From NCBI RefSeq assembly GCF_029960785.1, contig NZ_JASBQE010000058.1:1-64000 (forward strand): 64,000 nucleotides of DNA, written 5' to 3'. The DNA is from Polyangium sp. 15x6 (GTDB lineage Bacteria > Myxococcota_A > Polyangia > Polyangiales > Polyangiaceae). Position numbers and translations under genes: made by a program. Below are positions 17,315 to 26,270 of the stretch, piece after piece (positions within the stretch are counted from its first letter, which is position 1; each line of letters starts with the position of its first letter). The notes beneath the pieces were generated by a model. The model was not told where the DNA came from and made no database searches. It saw nothing but the letters and a program-made list of their open reading frames with translations.

Positions 17315-20300
17315 ATGGGGGCGCCCGAGCGCGTGATCGGCGGACGGTTCGAGATCCTCGAGCGCGTCGGCAAAGGTTCGTTCGGGGAAGTGCTCCGCGC
17401 CCGCGATCACGCGACCGGCGGCCTCGTGGCCATCAAGCGGCTCTTCGACGCGGACGCGAGCGCCGATCTGCGCGAGCGTTTTCACCGCGAGGCGCGTTAT
17501 CTCGCGTGCATCCAGAGCCCTCATGTCGTCCGTTTCGTGGGCGAGGGGATGGACAGGCAGGGCAAACCGTGCATTGCCCTCGAATGGCTGGAGGGCACGG
17601 ACCTCGCGCACGTCCTCCGGCGCGGGCCGCTCCCCGTCGAAGTCGCCGTCGAGGTCGCGCGGCGCGCGGCGCTCGGCCTGCACGCGCTCCACGAGCAGGG
17701 CATCGTGCACCGGGACGTGAAGCCCGCGAATTTCTTCCTCGCTTGTGATGCCGAGCGGCTCGCGGAGATCGAGTCGCCCCCGGTGAAGCTCATCGACCTC
17801 GGCATCGCGCGCGCCTCGGGCGAACGGACCCTGACGGAGCGAGGGAGCCGGCTCGGGACGCCCGTCTACATGTCGCCCGAGCAGGCCCGAGGCGAGGAGC
17901 AAGTGACGGCGGCCTCGGACCTCTTTTCGCTGGGGATCGTGCTGTACGAGCTCGCCGCGGGAAGACGGCCGTTCACCGGGGACCGGACGCTCATCGTGCT
18001 GGCGAAGATCGTGCTGCACGATCCGCCGCCGCTCGATGTCGCGCGCCCGGACGTGCCCGCCGAACTCTCGGCCCTCGTGGCGCGCGCGCTTTCGAAAAAC
18101 CCCGCCGAGCGGTTCGGTTCGTCGCTCGAAATGGCCCGCGCGCTCGAACGTGTGTCGATCGAGCTCGCCCGGCGCGCGCGTGGATCGATGCCGCCGCCTT
18201 CGTGGGCCGCGGTGCGGGCCGATCCGTCGCGCCCCGCGTCGGGAATCGAGCCCGTGCCCCACGCGAGCCTTCCTTCGAGGCCCGCGAGCGAGCTGCTCTC
18301 GGGGCGCGGCGAGCAACGCGTGATCACCGCGGTCTTCGCCGATCTCTCGGCCGCCGCGGACAGGACCGCCGGGCGGCTCGCGCTGGAGCTCTCCGCGTCG
18401 GAGCTCGGAGGCGTTTGTCATGGCACGCTCGGCCATCAGGTGATCGCCGTGTTCGGCAGCGCCGCGTCGGCCGGGGACGAGGCGCTGCGGGGCGCGCGGC
18501 TCGCGCTTTCGGTGCGAGCGCGCGTGCCGGGCGTGCGGATCGCCGTGGCGACGTCGCGCGCGCGCGTGGGCGAGACGGGGCTCGCCGCGGACGCGATCGA
18601 GCGCGGATCGGGGCTCCGGCCGACCGGGGCCGGGGAGGCGATCGTGCTCGATGCGCCGACGGCGCGGCTCGTGGGCGCGCAGCTCGCGGTCGAGGAGATC
18701 GACGGCGGATTCCTCCTGCGTGGCGAGATCGGCGCGAGCGTGCCTGCCTATCCGCGCTTGCTCGGGCGCGCGACGCCGACGGTCGGGCGCGATCGGGAGC
18801 TCGCGATGCTCGAGGCGATGTACACGTCGTGCGTCGCCGATCGGGCCGCGCGGCTCGCGCTCGTGACAGGGCCCGCGGGCGTGGGGAAATCGCGGTTGCG
18901 CTGGGAGATGTCGACGCGGCTCGCGGGGCGCGCCGAGACGCCGACGATCTTGCTCGGCCGGGGCGAGTCGCTGCGCGCGGGTTCGCCGTACGCGATGATG
19001 GCCGACCTCGTGCGCCGCGCCGCGGGGATCGTCGAGGGCGAGCCGTCCGAGGCGCAGCGTCGCAAGATCGAGGCGAGGATCGCGCCGCTCGTGAGCCCGG
19101 TCGATGTGGGCCGACTGGTCGATTTCCTGGGCGAGCTCGCGCAAGTGCCGGCCGCGCCGGGCGCCGCGAGCGCCGCGCTGCGGGCCGCGCGCTCGGATCC
19201 GGCGTTGATGGGCGACGCGACGCGGATGGCCTTCGAGGACTGGATCGTGGCCGAATGCGCGCGCGCGCCGGTGCTCATCCTGCTCGAAGACCTGCACTGG
19301 GGGGATCTGCCGACCGTCAAGCTCGTGGCCTCGGTCGTCGCGGTCGCGCGCGACCTGCCGCTCCACGTGCTCGCGCTCGCGCGGCCGGAGGTGCACGTGC
19401 TTTTCCCGTCGCTCGCGAAGGAGGAGCGCGCCACGGTGATGCGGCTCGAAGCGCTGCGGCCGGAGGCCTGCGAGGCGCTCGCGCGCGTGGTGCTCGGCGC
19501 GGACGCGGATCCGGCCGTGGTGCGGGTCGTGGCAGCGCGTGCGGGCGGCAACGCGTTTTACCTGGAGGAGATGATCCGGGCCGCAGCCGAGGGCAAAGAG
19601 GGCCTGCCCGATTCGGTTCTGGGGCTCGTGCAGGCGCGCCTCGACGCGCTCGGGCGAGCGTCGAAGCGGGTCCTTCGGGCGGCGAGTATCTTCGGCGAGC
19701 GGTTTTCACCGGCGGGCGTGTGCGCGCTTTGCGGGGGGGATGAGGCGCTCGTCTCGGACGCGCTCGACGAGCTCGTCGCGCGGGAGGTGCTGATCCGCTG
19801 CCCGGATCCGGCGCGGGCCTCGCAGGACGATCTCGCGTTCCGGCACGCGCTCGTGCGCGAGGCGGCGTATGCGATGCTGTCGCCGGAGGACCTCGCGCGC
19901 GGGCACAAGCTCGCGGCCGAGTATCTGGGCGCGTCCGGGGAGACGGACGCGGCGCTCGTGGCGACGCATTGCGAGCGAGGCGGCGAGCCCGAGCTCGCGA
20001 TCCGCTGGTGGGTACGAGCGGCGGAGCAGGCGCTCGTGGGCAACGATTTCGACGCGGCGATCGAACGGGCGGAGCTCGGGGCGCGGCGCGCGGAGGGCGA
20101 GGTGCTCGGGAGCCTCCGGCTCGTGCAGGCCGAGGCGAGCCGGTGGAGCGGGGACGCGCAGCGCAGTTCGTCGTGGGCGCGGGAGGCGGTCTCGCTCTTG
20201 CCGCGCGGCTCGGCCGCGTATTTCCGCGCGATCGGCGAGCTCGTGTCGTCGGCGGGCCGGCGCGGGGCGTGGGACGAGGTCGAGCGCTGGCTCGACGAGG

Positions 20301-21262
20301 CGCTCGCGCTCGAAACCTCACGCGAGGCGCGGAGCGCGCAGATCGCGTGCGTTTGTCCCGGCGCGACATTGCTCTTGCAGGCGGGCCGGACCGAGCGGGC
20401 GGCGCGGGTGGCCGAGCGGGCGCAGGCGCTCGCGAGCGGGGTCCGGGACCTCGAGCCTTATGCGGTGGGGCGCATCGGGCAGCTCCGCGCGTTCCGCGCG
20501 CTGCACGAGGGTGATCTCGCGGGGGCGCGGCGCGGCTACGTGCGCTCGATGGCGCTGTTCGAGAGCGCGGGGCACGTGCGGCAGGCGTGCGTCGAGCGGA
20601 TCAACCTGGGGCACGTCTGCGCCGAGCTCGGTGATCTCGATCGGGCCGAGGAGGTGCTGTCGACGTGCCTCTCGGCGGCGCAGCGGATGCGGCTCGGGAC
20701 GGTGGAGGCGGCGTGCCATTTGAATCTGGCGCGCGTGCTCTCGGAGCGGGGGCGGCTCGCGGAGGCTTGGCTCGCGGCGGCGCGCGCGGAGGAGCTGGGA
20801 CGCGCGCACGGTGGGCATCGCATTGCGGGCGCGGCGGAGGTGCATCGATCGGGGATTGCTTATCGCCGGGGCGATTTCGTGGAGGCCGAGGTGCTCGGGC
20901 GCAAGGCGGAGGTGACGCTCTTGAACGTGCCGCCGCTCTGCGCGGGGGCGATGGCGTCGCGGGCGCGCGCGCTCGTGGCGCTCGGGCGCGTGGAGGAGGC
21001 GCTCGTGGAGGCGCGGCGCGCGAATGCGATCGTGGAGAGCGGCAAGCACGAGACGCTCGACAAGCTCGTGCGATTGGTCCACGCGGAGGTCTTGTGGGCG
21101 GCGGGGGCAAAAGAGGAGGCGCGGGCGGCGATTGCAAAGGCCCGGGCCGAGATCCTGCGGAGCGCGGATCGAATCGTGGAGCCCGAGCTGCGCCGGAGCT
21201 TCCTGGAGAATGTCGAGATACATGTGAGGACGATTGGGCTTGCCGCCGCGTGGGGAGCCTGA
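17315..21262 (+). CDS. Ser/Thr kinase - cyclase-like - AAA ATPase - TPR regulator
   Basis: A 1315-residue cytosolic signalling protein. Residues 10-275 are a Hanks kinase with VGKGSFGEV, Lys 41, HRDVKPAN (near 132), LIDLGIA in place of DFG, and YMSPEQA. Residues 330-480 resemble a class III nucleotide-cyclase fold (TAVFADLS, VIAVFG) but lack recognisable catalytic residues. An AAA/STAND-like ATPase follows with TGPAGVGKS (near 520) and Walker B LILLEDLHWGD. The last 400 residues are helical TPR repeats. This architecture is typical of the many Polyangiales PknK-like sensors; ligand and targets are unknown. GGGGGAGA lies upstream of the ATG. Confidence 0.9.
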   Translation: MGAPERVIGGRFEILERVGKGSFGEVLRARDHATGGLVAIKRLFDADASADLRERFHREARYLACIQSPHVVRFVGEGMDRQGKPCIALEWLEGTDLAHVLRRGPLPVEVAVEVARRAALGLHALHEQGIVHRDVKPANFFLACDAERLAEIESPPVKLIDLGIARASGERTLTERGSRLGTPVYMSPEQARGEEQVTAASDLFSLGIVLYELAAGRRPFTGDRTLIVLAKIVLHDPPPLDVARPDVPAELSALVARALSKNPAERFGSSLEMARALERVSIELARRARGSMPPPSWAAVRADPSRPASGIEPVPHASLPSRPASELLSGRGEQRVITAVFADLSAAADRTAGRLALELSASELGGVCHGTLGHQVIAVFGSAASAGDEALRGARLALSVRARVPGVRIAVATSRARVGETGLAADAIERGSGLRPTGAGEAIVLDAPTARLVGAQLAVEEIDGGFLLRGEIGASVPAYPRLLGRATPTVGRDRELAMLEAMYTSCVADRAARLALVTGPAGVGKSRLRWEMSTRLAGRAETPTILLGRGESLRAGSPYAMMADLVRRAAGIVEGEPSEAQRRKIEARIAPLVSPVDVGRLVDFLGELAQVPAAPGAASAALRAARSDPALMGDATRMAFEDWIVAECARAPVLILLEDLHWGDLPTVKLVASVVAVARDLPLHVLALARPEVHVLFPSLAKEERATVMRLEALRPEACEALARVVLGADADPAVVRVVAARAGGNAFYLEEMIRAAAEGKEGLPDSVLGLVQARLDALGRASKRVLRAASIFGERFSPAGVCALCGGDEALVSDALDELVAREVLIRCPDPARASQDDLAFRHALVREAAYAMLSPEDLARGHKLAAEYLGASGETDAALVATHCERGGEPELAIRWWVRAAEQALVGNDFDAAIERAELGARRAEGEVLGSLRLVQAEASRWSGDAQRSSSWAREAVSLLPRGSAAYFRAIGELVSSAGRRGAWDEVERWLDEALALETSREARSAQIACVCPGATLLLQAGRTERAARVAERAQALASGVRDLEPYAVGRIGQLRAFRALHEGDLAGARRGYVRSMALFESAGHVRQACVERINLGHVCAELGDLDRAEEVLSTCLSAAQRMRLGTVEAACHLNLARVLSERGRLAEAWLAAARAEELGRAHGGHRIAGAAEVHRSGIAYRRGDFVEAEVLGRKAEVTLLNVPPLCAGAMASRARALVALGRVEEALVEARRANAIVESGKHETLDKLVRLVHAEVLWAAGAKEEARAAIAKARAEILRSADRIVEPELRRSFLENVEIHVRTIGLAAAWGA

Positions 21263-21353
21263 CGGGCGGAACGGGCTGCAATGCCGACCGGGCCGGCGCG
21301 GCCAATGAAACGAAAATGCCGTATGCCGGGCGCTCCGTTTGACGTAGAAGGGC

Positions 21354-21776
21354 ATGATGAGCCCTCCTCGCGAGTGGATGTGCGGGCAACAACGATTATG
21401 GATGGAGAGGTCAGACCTCTTGTGCATGGAGCTACACGGCACCTTCGAGGTCGCGGCGGTCGAGGCCTACCTGCGCCTCATCTTCGATCTCGGTGACCGT
21501 CAGGGCACGTTCTCGCTCCTCGCAGACATGCGCGACCTTCGAGGCATTTCGCCCCAGGCGCGGTCGAGGCTCTCCCGGGTCGAGCGCCCGTATCCGTATC
21601 GCGCAGTGGCCCTTCATGGCGCGAGCTTCACGTTCACAATCATGTCGATGATGGTCGTCAAGGCTGGACGCACGCTCGCCCCCGCCGCTTTCCCCTTCGA
21701 GCTCGCCTTTTTTCAGACGGAGGCCCAGGCGCGCGCGTACCTCGCCCCCTATCGGGATCCGCAGGGGCGAGGGTAG
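21354..21776 (+). CDS. STAS/SpoIIAA-like small protein
   Basis: A 140-residue protein whose central part (VAAVEAYLRLIFDLGDRQ, then FSLLADMRDLRGISPQAR) has the helix-strand pattern of SpoIIAA/STAS-like single-domain proteins common in myxobacteria. Two Met codons in a row (21354 and 21357) follow AGAAGGG. It is downstream of the kinase/TPR gene by 91 bp and could share its transcript. I am fairly sure of the fold type, not of a function. Confidence 0.7.
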   Translation: MMSPPREWMCGQQRLWMERSDLLCMELHGTFEVAAVEAYLRLIFDLGDRQGTFSLLADMRDLRGISPQARSRLSRVERPYPYRAVALHGASFTFTIMSMMVVKAGRTLAPAAFPFELAFFQTEAQARAYLAPYRDPQGRG

Positions 21777-21794
21777 CCCATTCCCTCGGGGCGT

Positions 21795-23855
21795 TTACCC
21801 GGGCATGCCCATCGCCGGATCGGTGATCGACGGCTGCCCGTTCTCGATGCGCCCCGCGACACGACGGCTGAAGGCAGTTTGTCCCTCCACGGTCAGGGCG
21901 AAATCGTACCAGCGGCCGCTCTCCGATACGTCGAACCACGCGTCCGCCGTCTCCCCAGGGCCGACGTCGAGCGTCGCGCCCTCTTTCGTGTACGCGCGTG
22001 GCGTCACGAGGAAACGCTGCAGGGTCCCGCCGGCATTCTTGCAGCGAATCCCGAGTCGCGATCCTTCCGCGTCGTACATCGTCTCGATTTCGAGCCCGCC
22101 TTGCGAGCCGGCATCCACGAAATCGCGATGGAAGCCGTTCGGCCCGAGCACGAAGAGCGAATATTGGTTTCCCGTCGCCGGCCACCGCCCTTCGAGGGAC
22201 TTGCCTGCTTCCACGGCGTAGCGCCGGGGGATCTCCGCGAGCGCGAGCCGGTCGTACACGTGGAACACCGCACCTGCTTTGCCGGTGTTCACGAACGAAA
22301 GCACCGCCTCGTCCCCGTCGACCACGCACCCGACGTCGAGCTCGTAGGGCAATGCGCGTGAAGGCCGTGTCCCCGTCTCCTGCTGCGGGAGCGAGCCGTT
22401 CTCCCCTGTCGGTACCGTCACCTGCGCGAGCTGCTCCTGGTCCGTACGAATGGCATCGGCCTCGTCCTGCGAGAGGCTCGGGAGCATGGGCAGGTCTTCG
22501 TCGTTCGGCGTCACGAAATCGAACGCCGAGAGGAGATCGCCGCACATCGCGCGCCGATAGGGGCTGATGTTGGTCTCCTTCACGCCGAATCGAGCTTCGA
22601 GAAAGCGCAGGATCGACGTGTGGTCGAAGTTCTCGGAGCAGACGAATCCCCCGCGGCTCCACGGCGAGACGACCCACATGGGGACACGCACGCCGGGCCC
22701 GTGCGGGTGGCCTCCGAGCGGATCCGTGAGCGTCTCGTCATAACGCTCGCCGGTATCGTCCACCGTGCTCGCGCCCATGAGCACGCCGTCGTCCCGCCGC
22801 GAGGGAGCGCAGGGCGGCGGCACGTGGTCGAAGAATCCGTCGTTTTCGTCGAACGTCACGAAAAGGACCGTCTTCGCGAAAACCTCGGGGTTGTCGGTGA
22901 GAGCCTCCAGCACCTGCTGCACGTACCAGGCGCCCTGCACCGGGCTCGACGGGCCCGGGTGCTCGGAGTAATCGGCCGGCCCGACGATCCAGGAGACGTG
23001 GGGCAGCCGTCCCGCGAGCACGTCCTCCCGAAATCCGTCGAGGTTCTGGTTCGATAGCCTCGAGTCGATGCCCTTCTTGAAGAGCGTCGACTCCTGGTCC
23101 TCGAAGAACGCCTTCCGGAACGACCGGAAGCCGACGAGCGGATTGTCGGAGAAATTGTCGGTGGAATCCTGATACACGAGCCACGAGACTCCCGCTTCCT
23201 CGAGCCGCTCCGCGTACGTCTTCCAGGTGTATCCCCCCTCGATGGCGCCCAGGAAATCGTGCGAATTGTCGATGGCGGGGCCGCCGTTCTGCCCGAGGCT
23301 GTCGATCGTGCCGGTGAACGCGTAGAGGCGGTTCGGGTTCGTGCTCGTGTGGGCGCTGCAAAAGTAGGCGTCACAGACCGTGAATGCCTCGGCGAGCGCG
23401 AACTGGAACGCGAGTTCGGCGCGCTTGTAATATCCCATCGATTGGGGCTGTTTCCACTCGGGCCACTTGCCATACCGGCCGTGATCCCAGGCTTCGTGGC
23501 CGTCGACGAAGCTGTGCGGCGTGCCGTCCACGCGCTGGGCGTTGCCGGCCGTCGAATCGAGGTGATAAGGGAGGATCACCTCCACGCCGTTTCGCTGGCG
23601 GAAGACGTTCGGCTCCTCCACGAGGGGAATGGTGAAGCGGTCGCCGAAGCCACGCACGCCGCGCATCGTGCCGAAATAATGGTCGAACGAGCGGTTCTCC
23701 TGGATGAGGATCACCACGTGCTCGACGTCCATGATCGATCGTGTCGCCGTGTGGGCCGGAATCTCGACCGCCTTCTCGATGCAGCCCGGAAAAACCCAAC
23801 CGCCCGCGGCAACGCCGCTCATGTGAAGAAAGGAACGCCTGCTCAGCTTCGACAC
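21795..23855 (-). CDS. Secreted phosphocholine-type phospholipase C
   Basis: A 686-residue enzyme with a Tat signal (SRRSFLHMSGVAAGG) and a possible lipobox (VFPGC). The catalytic part is the AcpA/PLC phosphoesterase fold: VILIQENRSFDHYFGTMRGV near residue 50, with a long catalytic domain to about 450 (VTFDENDGFFDHV, GVRVPMWVVSPWSRGG). The C-terminal 200 residues hold two DUF756-like beta domains found in phosphocholine-specific phospholipases C. It should hydrolyse phospholipid head groups outside the cell, fitting a predatory lifestyle. It starts at GTG 23855 with GGAGG. Convergent with the STAS-like gene; divergent from the histidine kinase. Confidence 0.9.
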   Translation of the reverse strand: MSKLSRRSFLHMSGVAAGGWVFPGCIEKAVEIPAHTATRSIMDVEHVVILIQENRSFDHYFGTMRGVRGFGDRFTIPLVEEPNVFRQRNGVEVILPYHLDSTAGNAQRVDGTPHSFVDGHEAWDHGRYGKWPEWKQPQSMGYYKRAELAFQFALAEAFTVCDAYFCSAHTSTNPNRLYAFTGTIDSLGQNGGPAIDNSHDFLGAIEGGYTWKTYAERLEEAGVSWLVYQDSTDNFSDNPLVGFRSFRKAFFEDQESTLFKKGIDSRLSNQNLDGFREDVLAGRLPHVSWIVGPADYSEHPGPSSPVQGAWYVQQVLEALTDNPEVFAKTVLFVTFDENDGFFDHVPPPCAPSRRDDGVLMGASTVDDTGERYDETLTDPLGGHPHGPGVRVPMWVVSPWSRGGFVCSENFDHTSILRFLEARFGVKETNISPYRRAMCGDLLSAFDFVTPNDEDLPMLPSLSQDEADAIRTDQEQLAQVTVPTGENGSLPQQETGTRPSRALPYELDVGCVVDGDEAVLSFVNTGKAGAVFHVYDRLALAEIPRRYAVEAGKSLEGRWPATGNQYSLFVLGPNGFHRDFVDAGSQGGLEIETMYDAEGSRLGIRCKNAGGTLQRFLVTPRAYTKEGATLDVGPGETADAWFDVSESGRWYDFALTVEGQTAFSRRVAGRIENGQPSITDPAMGMPG

Positions 23856-24064
23856 GGGAGACCTCCGTCCGGAAAACCAAGGACTCCCGGGAGACTATCC
23901 TGGCAGGTGGAGCTCTGTCCATGCACTTTCAATGGCGGATCCGCCGCAAGAGCTCGGCGCGCCGCCGGGCGGTATCGAGAACGAAGACGAAGGCCGGGAC
24001 GGCGGAGCCGGATCGGCTGCGGGATCGGCTTTCAGCTCCGCCATTCTCGGGTCATGTTTGGCGT

Positions 24065-25546
24065 ATGGATCGCGCGCATCCTCCTTGGTGGCATCGGAGA
24101 CGCCCGCTGCGGCTGAGCCGGCTGCTCTCGCTGGCGATCGCTGCGCTCTCGTTCCTGGTCGTCCTCTCGGCGGTATCGCTGTTTCTCTCGACCGCGGTCC
24201 TGCATCGCAATACCGAGCGGCTCGACGCGGCCATGATGGGCGCCGGGCTCGCGCGTGACGTGGAGCTCGAGCTCCTGCATTACGGGCGTCTGGTCGAGCA
24301 CGCCGTCACGCGCGACGGCGTGGAGCCGCACGACCAGCGAGGGGCCGTCCAAAAAGCCGTCCAGGACCGGCTGGTCGAGGCCGAGGCGCACGTCGGCAGC
24401 GACATGGAAAAGCAGGTCCTCGGCGAGCTCTCGACGCGGACGGAGACGTATTTCACGGCGCGGGATCGCCTGGAGAAGGCCGGCGTGCCGCTCGGCCAGG
24501 CGCTGCAGCAGACGCAGATCGATTTCGACGACGCGCTGGCGAAGGCGGCCGAGCTCGTGACGATCAACCTGGCGGACGCGGCGCAGACGCGGAAAACCGC
24601 GGCGTTCTGGGACGACGCGCTGGATACGGTCAGCATCATCGTCATCAGCGGGCTGCTCCTGCTCGTCCTCGCGCTCGTGCAAGGCGCGCGTTCCCAGATC
24701 TACGTCCCGCTGTCCGCGCTCCGGGGCGCCATCGAGCGGTTCGCGCGCGGGGACGACCATACACGCGCGCCCGATGTCGGGCCCGTCGAGATCCGGGAGC
24801 TCGCGGCGGTGTTCAATGAAATGGCCGCGTCGATCGCGCGAAAACGCGAGGAGCAGATCGCCGTGCTCGCGGCCGTCGCGCACGACATCCGCAACCCGCT
24901 CGCGGCGATCAAGATGTCCACCACCGTCCTCGCGCGCGGCGCGCCTTCCACGGACCCGCGCGTGGCCCGGACGTTGACGATCGTGGATCGGCAAATCGAT
25001 CGCCTGGCCCGGATGACGGACGATCTCCTGCAAGCCACGCGCATCCAGGCGGGCCAGCTCGAGCTCTCGAAGAAGCCCTGTGATATCTGCCGGATCGTGA
25101 ACGACTCCGTCGAGCTTTACGCTTCGACGTCGCCGAACCACCGCATCTCGCTCGTGATCCCCGAAGGAACGCTGGTATGCGACGTCGACGAGACGCGGGT
25201 CGAACAGGTCCTCGACAACCTGATCGGCAATGCGATCAAGTATTCACCCACGGGCGGCGAGATCCGGATCTCGGCGAATCGCGACGGCGAAGAGGCGGTC
25301 CTGGCCGTCTCGGATCAGGGGGTCGGGATCGAGCCGGAGGAGATCGAGCGGATCTTCGAGCCATTTCATCGCGCGGTCTCGACGCGAAAGGTGGCGCACG
25401 GGGTCGGGCTCGGGCTCTCGGTCGCGCGGAAAATCATCGAGGCCCACGGCGGCCGCGTCGAGGTGGAGAGCCGGCGCGGGGAGGGCACGACGTTTCGCGT
25501 GCACCTACCCTTGCTGCGCCACGAGTCCATCCGGCGATCGGCGTGA
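24065..25546 (+). CDS. Membrane sensor histidine kinase (orphan)
   Basis: A 493-residue kinase. A transmembrane helix (about 18-42), a roughly 140-residue extracytoplasmic helical sensor region, a second helix (about 190-212), a HAMP linker, HisKA with phospho-acceptor His near 273 (AAVAHDIRNPLAAIK) and an HATPase_c domain with N (NLIGNAIKYSP), G1 (DQGVGIEPEE), F (IFEPF) and G2 (GVGLGLSVARKI) boxes. No response regulator is encoded nearby, so its partner is elsewhere. The start at 24065 precedes the first membrane helix; the ribosome-binding site is weak. A 209-bp region separates it from the divergent phospholipase gene. Confidence 0.9.
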   Translation: MDRAHPPWWHRRRPLRLSRLLSLAIAALSFLVVLSAVSLFLSTAVLHRNTERLDAAMMGAGLARDVELELLHYGRLVEHAVTRDGVEPHDQRGAVQKAVQDRLVEAEAHVGSDMEKQVLGELSTRTETYFTARDRLEKAGVPLGQALQQTQIDFDDALAKAAELVTINLADAAQTRKTAAFWDDALDTVSIIVISGLLLLVLALVQGARSQIYVPLSALRGAIERFARGDDHTRAPDVGPVEIRELAAVFNEMAASIARKREEQIAVLAAVAHDIRNPLAAIKMSTTVLARGAPSTDPRVARTLTIVDRQIDRLARMTDDLLQATRIQAGQLELSKKPCDICRIVNDSVELYASTSPNHRISLVIPEGTLVCDVDETRVEQVLDNLIGNAIKYSPTGGEIRISANRDGEEAVLAVSDQGVGIEPEEIERIFEPFHRAVSTRKVAHGVGLGLSVARKIIEAHGGRVEVESRRGEGTTFRVHLPLLRHESIRRSA

Positions 25547-25553
25547 AGGCGAA

Positions 25554-26270
25554 TCAGATTCCGCCGTTCGCGCTGAGGACCTTTCCGTTCGCGTAGGTGT
25601 TGTGGAGCGCGATCCAGGTGATCGTTTTCGCCGCCTCCTCGGGCGTTCCGAGGCGCCGGAGCGCGCTGAAGCTCCGGTATTCCTCGGCGAGCTTCGGATC
25701 GAGCTCTTTCCCGATTCCGGCGTCGAGCAGGCCCAGGGCGATGACGTTCGCGCGCACGCCGCGCGGGCCGAGATCCTTCGCGGCAGCCATCACGAGCGCG
25801 GACGTCGTGCCCTGCGACGCGGCGAAGATCGCGGGCACGGGCAGCGATTGCGTGCGATCGAGCGCGGAGACGAAGACGAGGTCGCCGCCGCGGCCTTCGA
25901 GTCGCCGGCCGAATTCGCGACAAACCTGGAAGACCGAGCGGGCATTGATGGTCATCGTGGCCTCCCAGTCGTCATCCGTCGCCTCGAAGATCGCCGCGGG
26001 GCGCACGACGGCGGCGCAATGAATCACGACGTCGGGGAGCGCGCCCTCCGTTTCGAGCGACGCCGCGAGGCGACCGAGCGCCGCGGGATCGGCGAGGTCG
26101 AGCCGAAAGGGGCGCGCGGAAAGCTCGCTTTCGAGCGCGCGGGCGCGGGCCTCGGCGCGATGGTACGTGAATGCCGACGGGACCCCGGCGCGCGCGAGCT
26201 CCGCGAGGACGGCGCTCCCGACCGCGCCCGTGCCGCCGAGGACGAGCGCTCTGCGTTTCGATTCGTTCAT
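25554..26270 (-). CDS. SDR-fold protein with altered catalytic residues
   Basis: A 238-residue short-chain dehydrogenase/reductase fold with a nucleotide motif LGGTGAVG at the N-terminus and the usual helix order. The active-site segment reads IFAASQGTTSALV where active family members have YxxxK: the catalytic Tyr is Phe and the Lys is Gln, while the preceding Ser (FVSALDR) is kept. It is therefore probably not a normal oxidoreductase and may be a structural partner or a different catalyst. It is the last gene of the radical SAM operon; its ATG overlaps the aminotransferase stop by 4 nt (ATGA). Confidence 0.85.
   Translation of the reverse strand: MNESKRRALVLGGTGAVGSAVLAELARAGVPSAFTYHRAEARARALESELSARPFRLDLADPAALGRLAASLETEGALPDVVIHCAAVVRPAAIFEATDDDWEATMTINARSVFQVCREFGRRLEGRGGDLVFVSALDRTQSLPVPAIFAASQGTTSALVMAAAKDLGPRGVRANVIALGLLDAGIGKELDPKLAEEYRSFSALRRLGTPEEAAKTITWIALHNTYANGKVLSANGGI

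Noticed and set aside
24065..25546. Two-component pair with a neighbouring response regulator
   Set aside because: No receiver domain is encoded on either side; the flanking genes are a phospholipase and an SDR.
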